Under the pieces are notes generated by a model. It was not told where the DNA came from, searched no databases, and worked only from the letters and a program-made list of their open reading frames with translations. Positions 5,519 to 5,532 of a stretch of 5,532 nucleotides of DNA are shown here, one piece after another. The position numbers and the translations under genes were made by a program. Source of the stretch: Acidimicrobiales bacterium (lineage in GTDB: Bacteria; Actinomycetota; Acidimicrobiia; Acidimicrobiales; Palsa-688); contig JASHVH010000111.1 of NCBI GenBank assembly GCA_030039575.1, positions 1 to 5,532 on the forward strand, in the 5' to 3' direction. Position 1 is the stretch's first letter. Each line of letters begins with the position of its first letter.

Positions 5519-5532
5519 ACGGCGCTCGACCG

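Overview
This window reads as a GC-rich (roughly two-thirds G+C by eye) chromosomal segment from a bacterium, most likely an actinobacterium. The evidence is strong G/C preference at third codon positions, non-ATG starts throughout, and AroC/AroB proteins that resemble actinobacterial homologues as I recall them. Some AroB wording (the VVTDVAGFAAAVYHRG stretch) reminds me of the Acidimicrobiia, but that placement is a guess from memory, not a search.

Layout, all on the + strand: (1) bases 1-93 are the tail of an unrecognised gene, followed by a possible hairpin. (2) A 232-base gap leads to a tryptophanase gene (tnaA) with a textbook Shine-Dalgarno that points to a CTG start at 326, well upstream of the first conventional start codon. 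(3) A 143-base gap carries a tandem 13-bp repeat and a possible -10 element placed for a leaderless aroC transcript. (4) The core is a compact shikimate-pathway operon, aroC-aroK-aroB, whose genes overlap by four bases at each junction (TTGA and GTGA). (5) A 120-base gap with an 18-base inverted repeat precedes pilD, a type IV prepilin peptidase, which ends 14 bases before the window edge. No RNA gene, CRISPR array, insertion sequence or prophage element was seen.

Together, aroB (3-dehydroquinate synthase), aroK (shikimate kinase) and aroC (chorismate synthase) cover steps 2, 5 and 7 of the route to chorismate, the precursor of Phe, Tyr and Trp. The gene just upstream encodes an enzyme that breaks Trp down to indole, pyruvate and ammonia, so synthesis and breakdown of the same amino acid sit side by side. 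pilD is functionally separate (pilus or pseudopilus assembly). A prepilin peptidase next to aro genes is, from memory, a common actinobacterial arrangement.

I did not find a clearly new biological system. The observations most worth checking concern gene expression: a probable CTG start for tnaA, small ORFs whose stops overlap the tnaA and pilD starts, a possible leaderless aroC mRNA, the repeat and inverted repeat in the gaps, and an Ala/Gly loop insertion in AroB.
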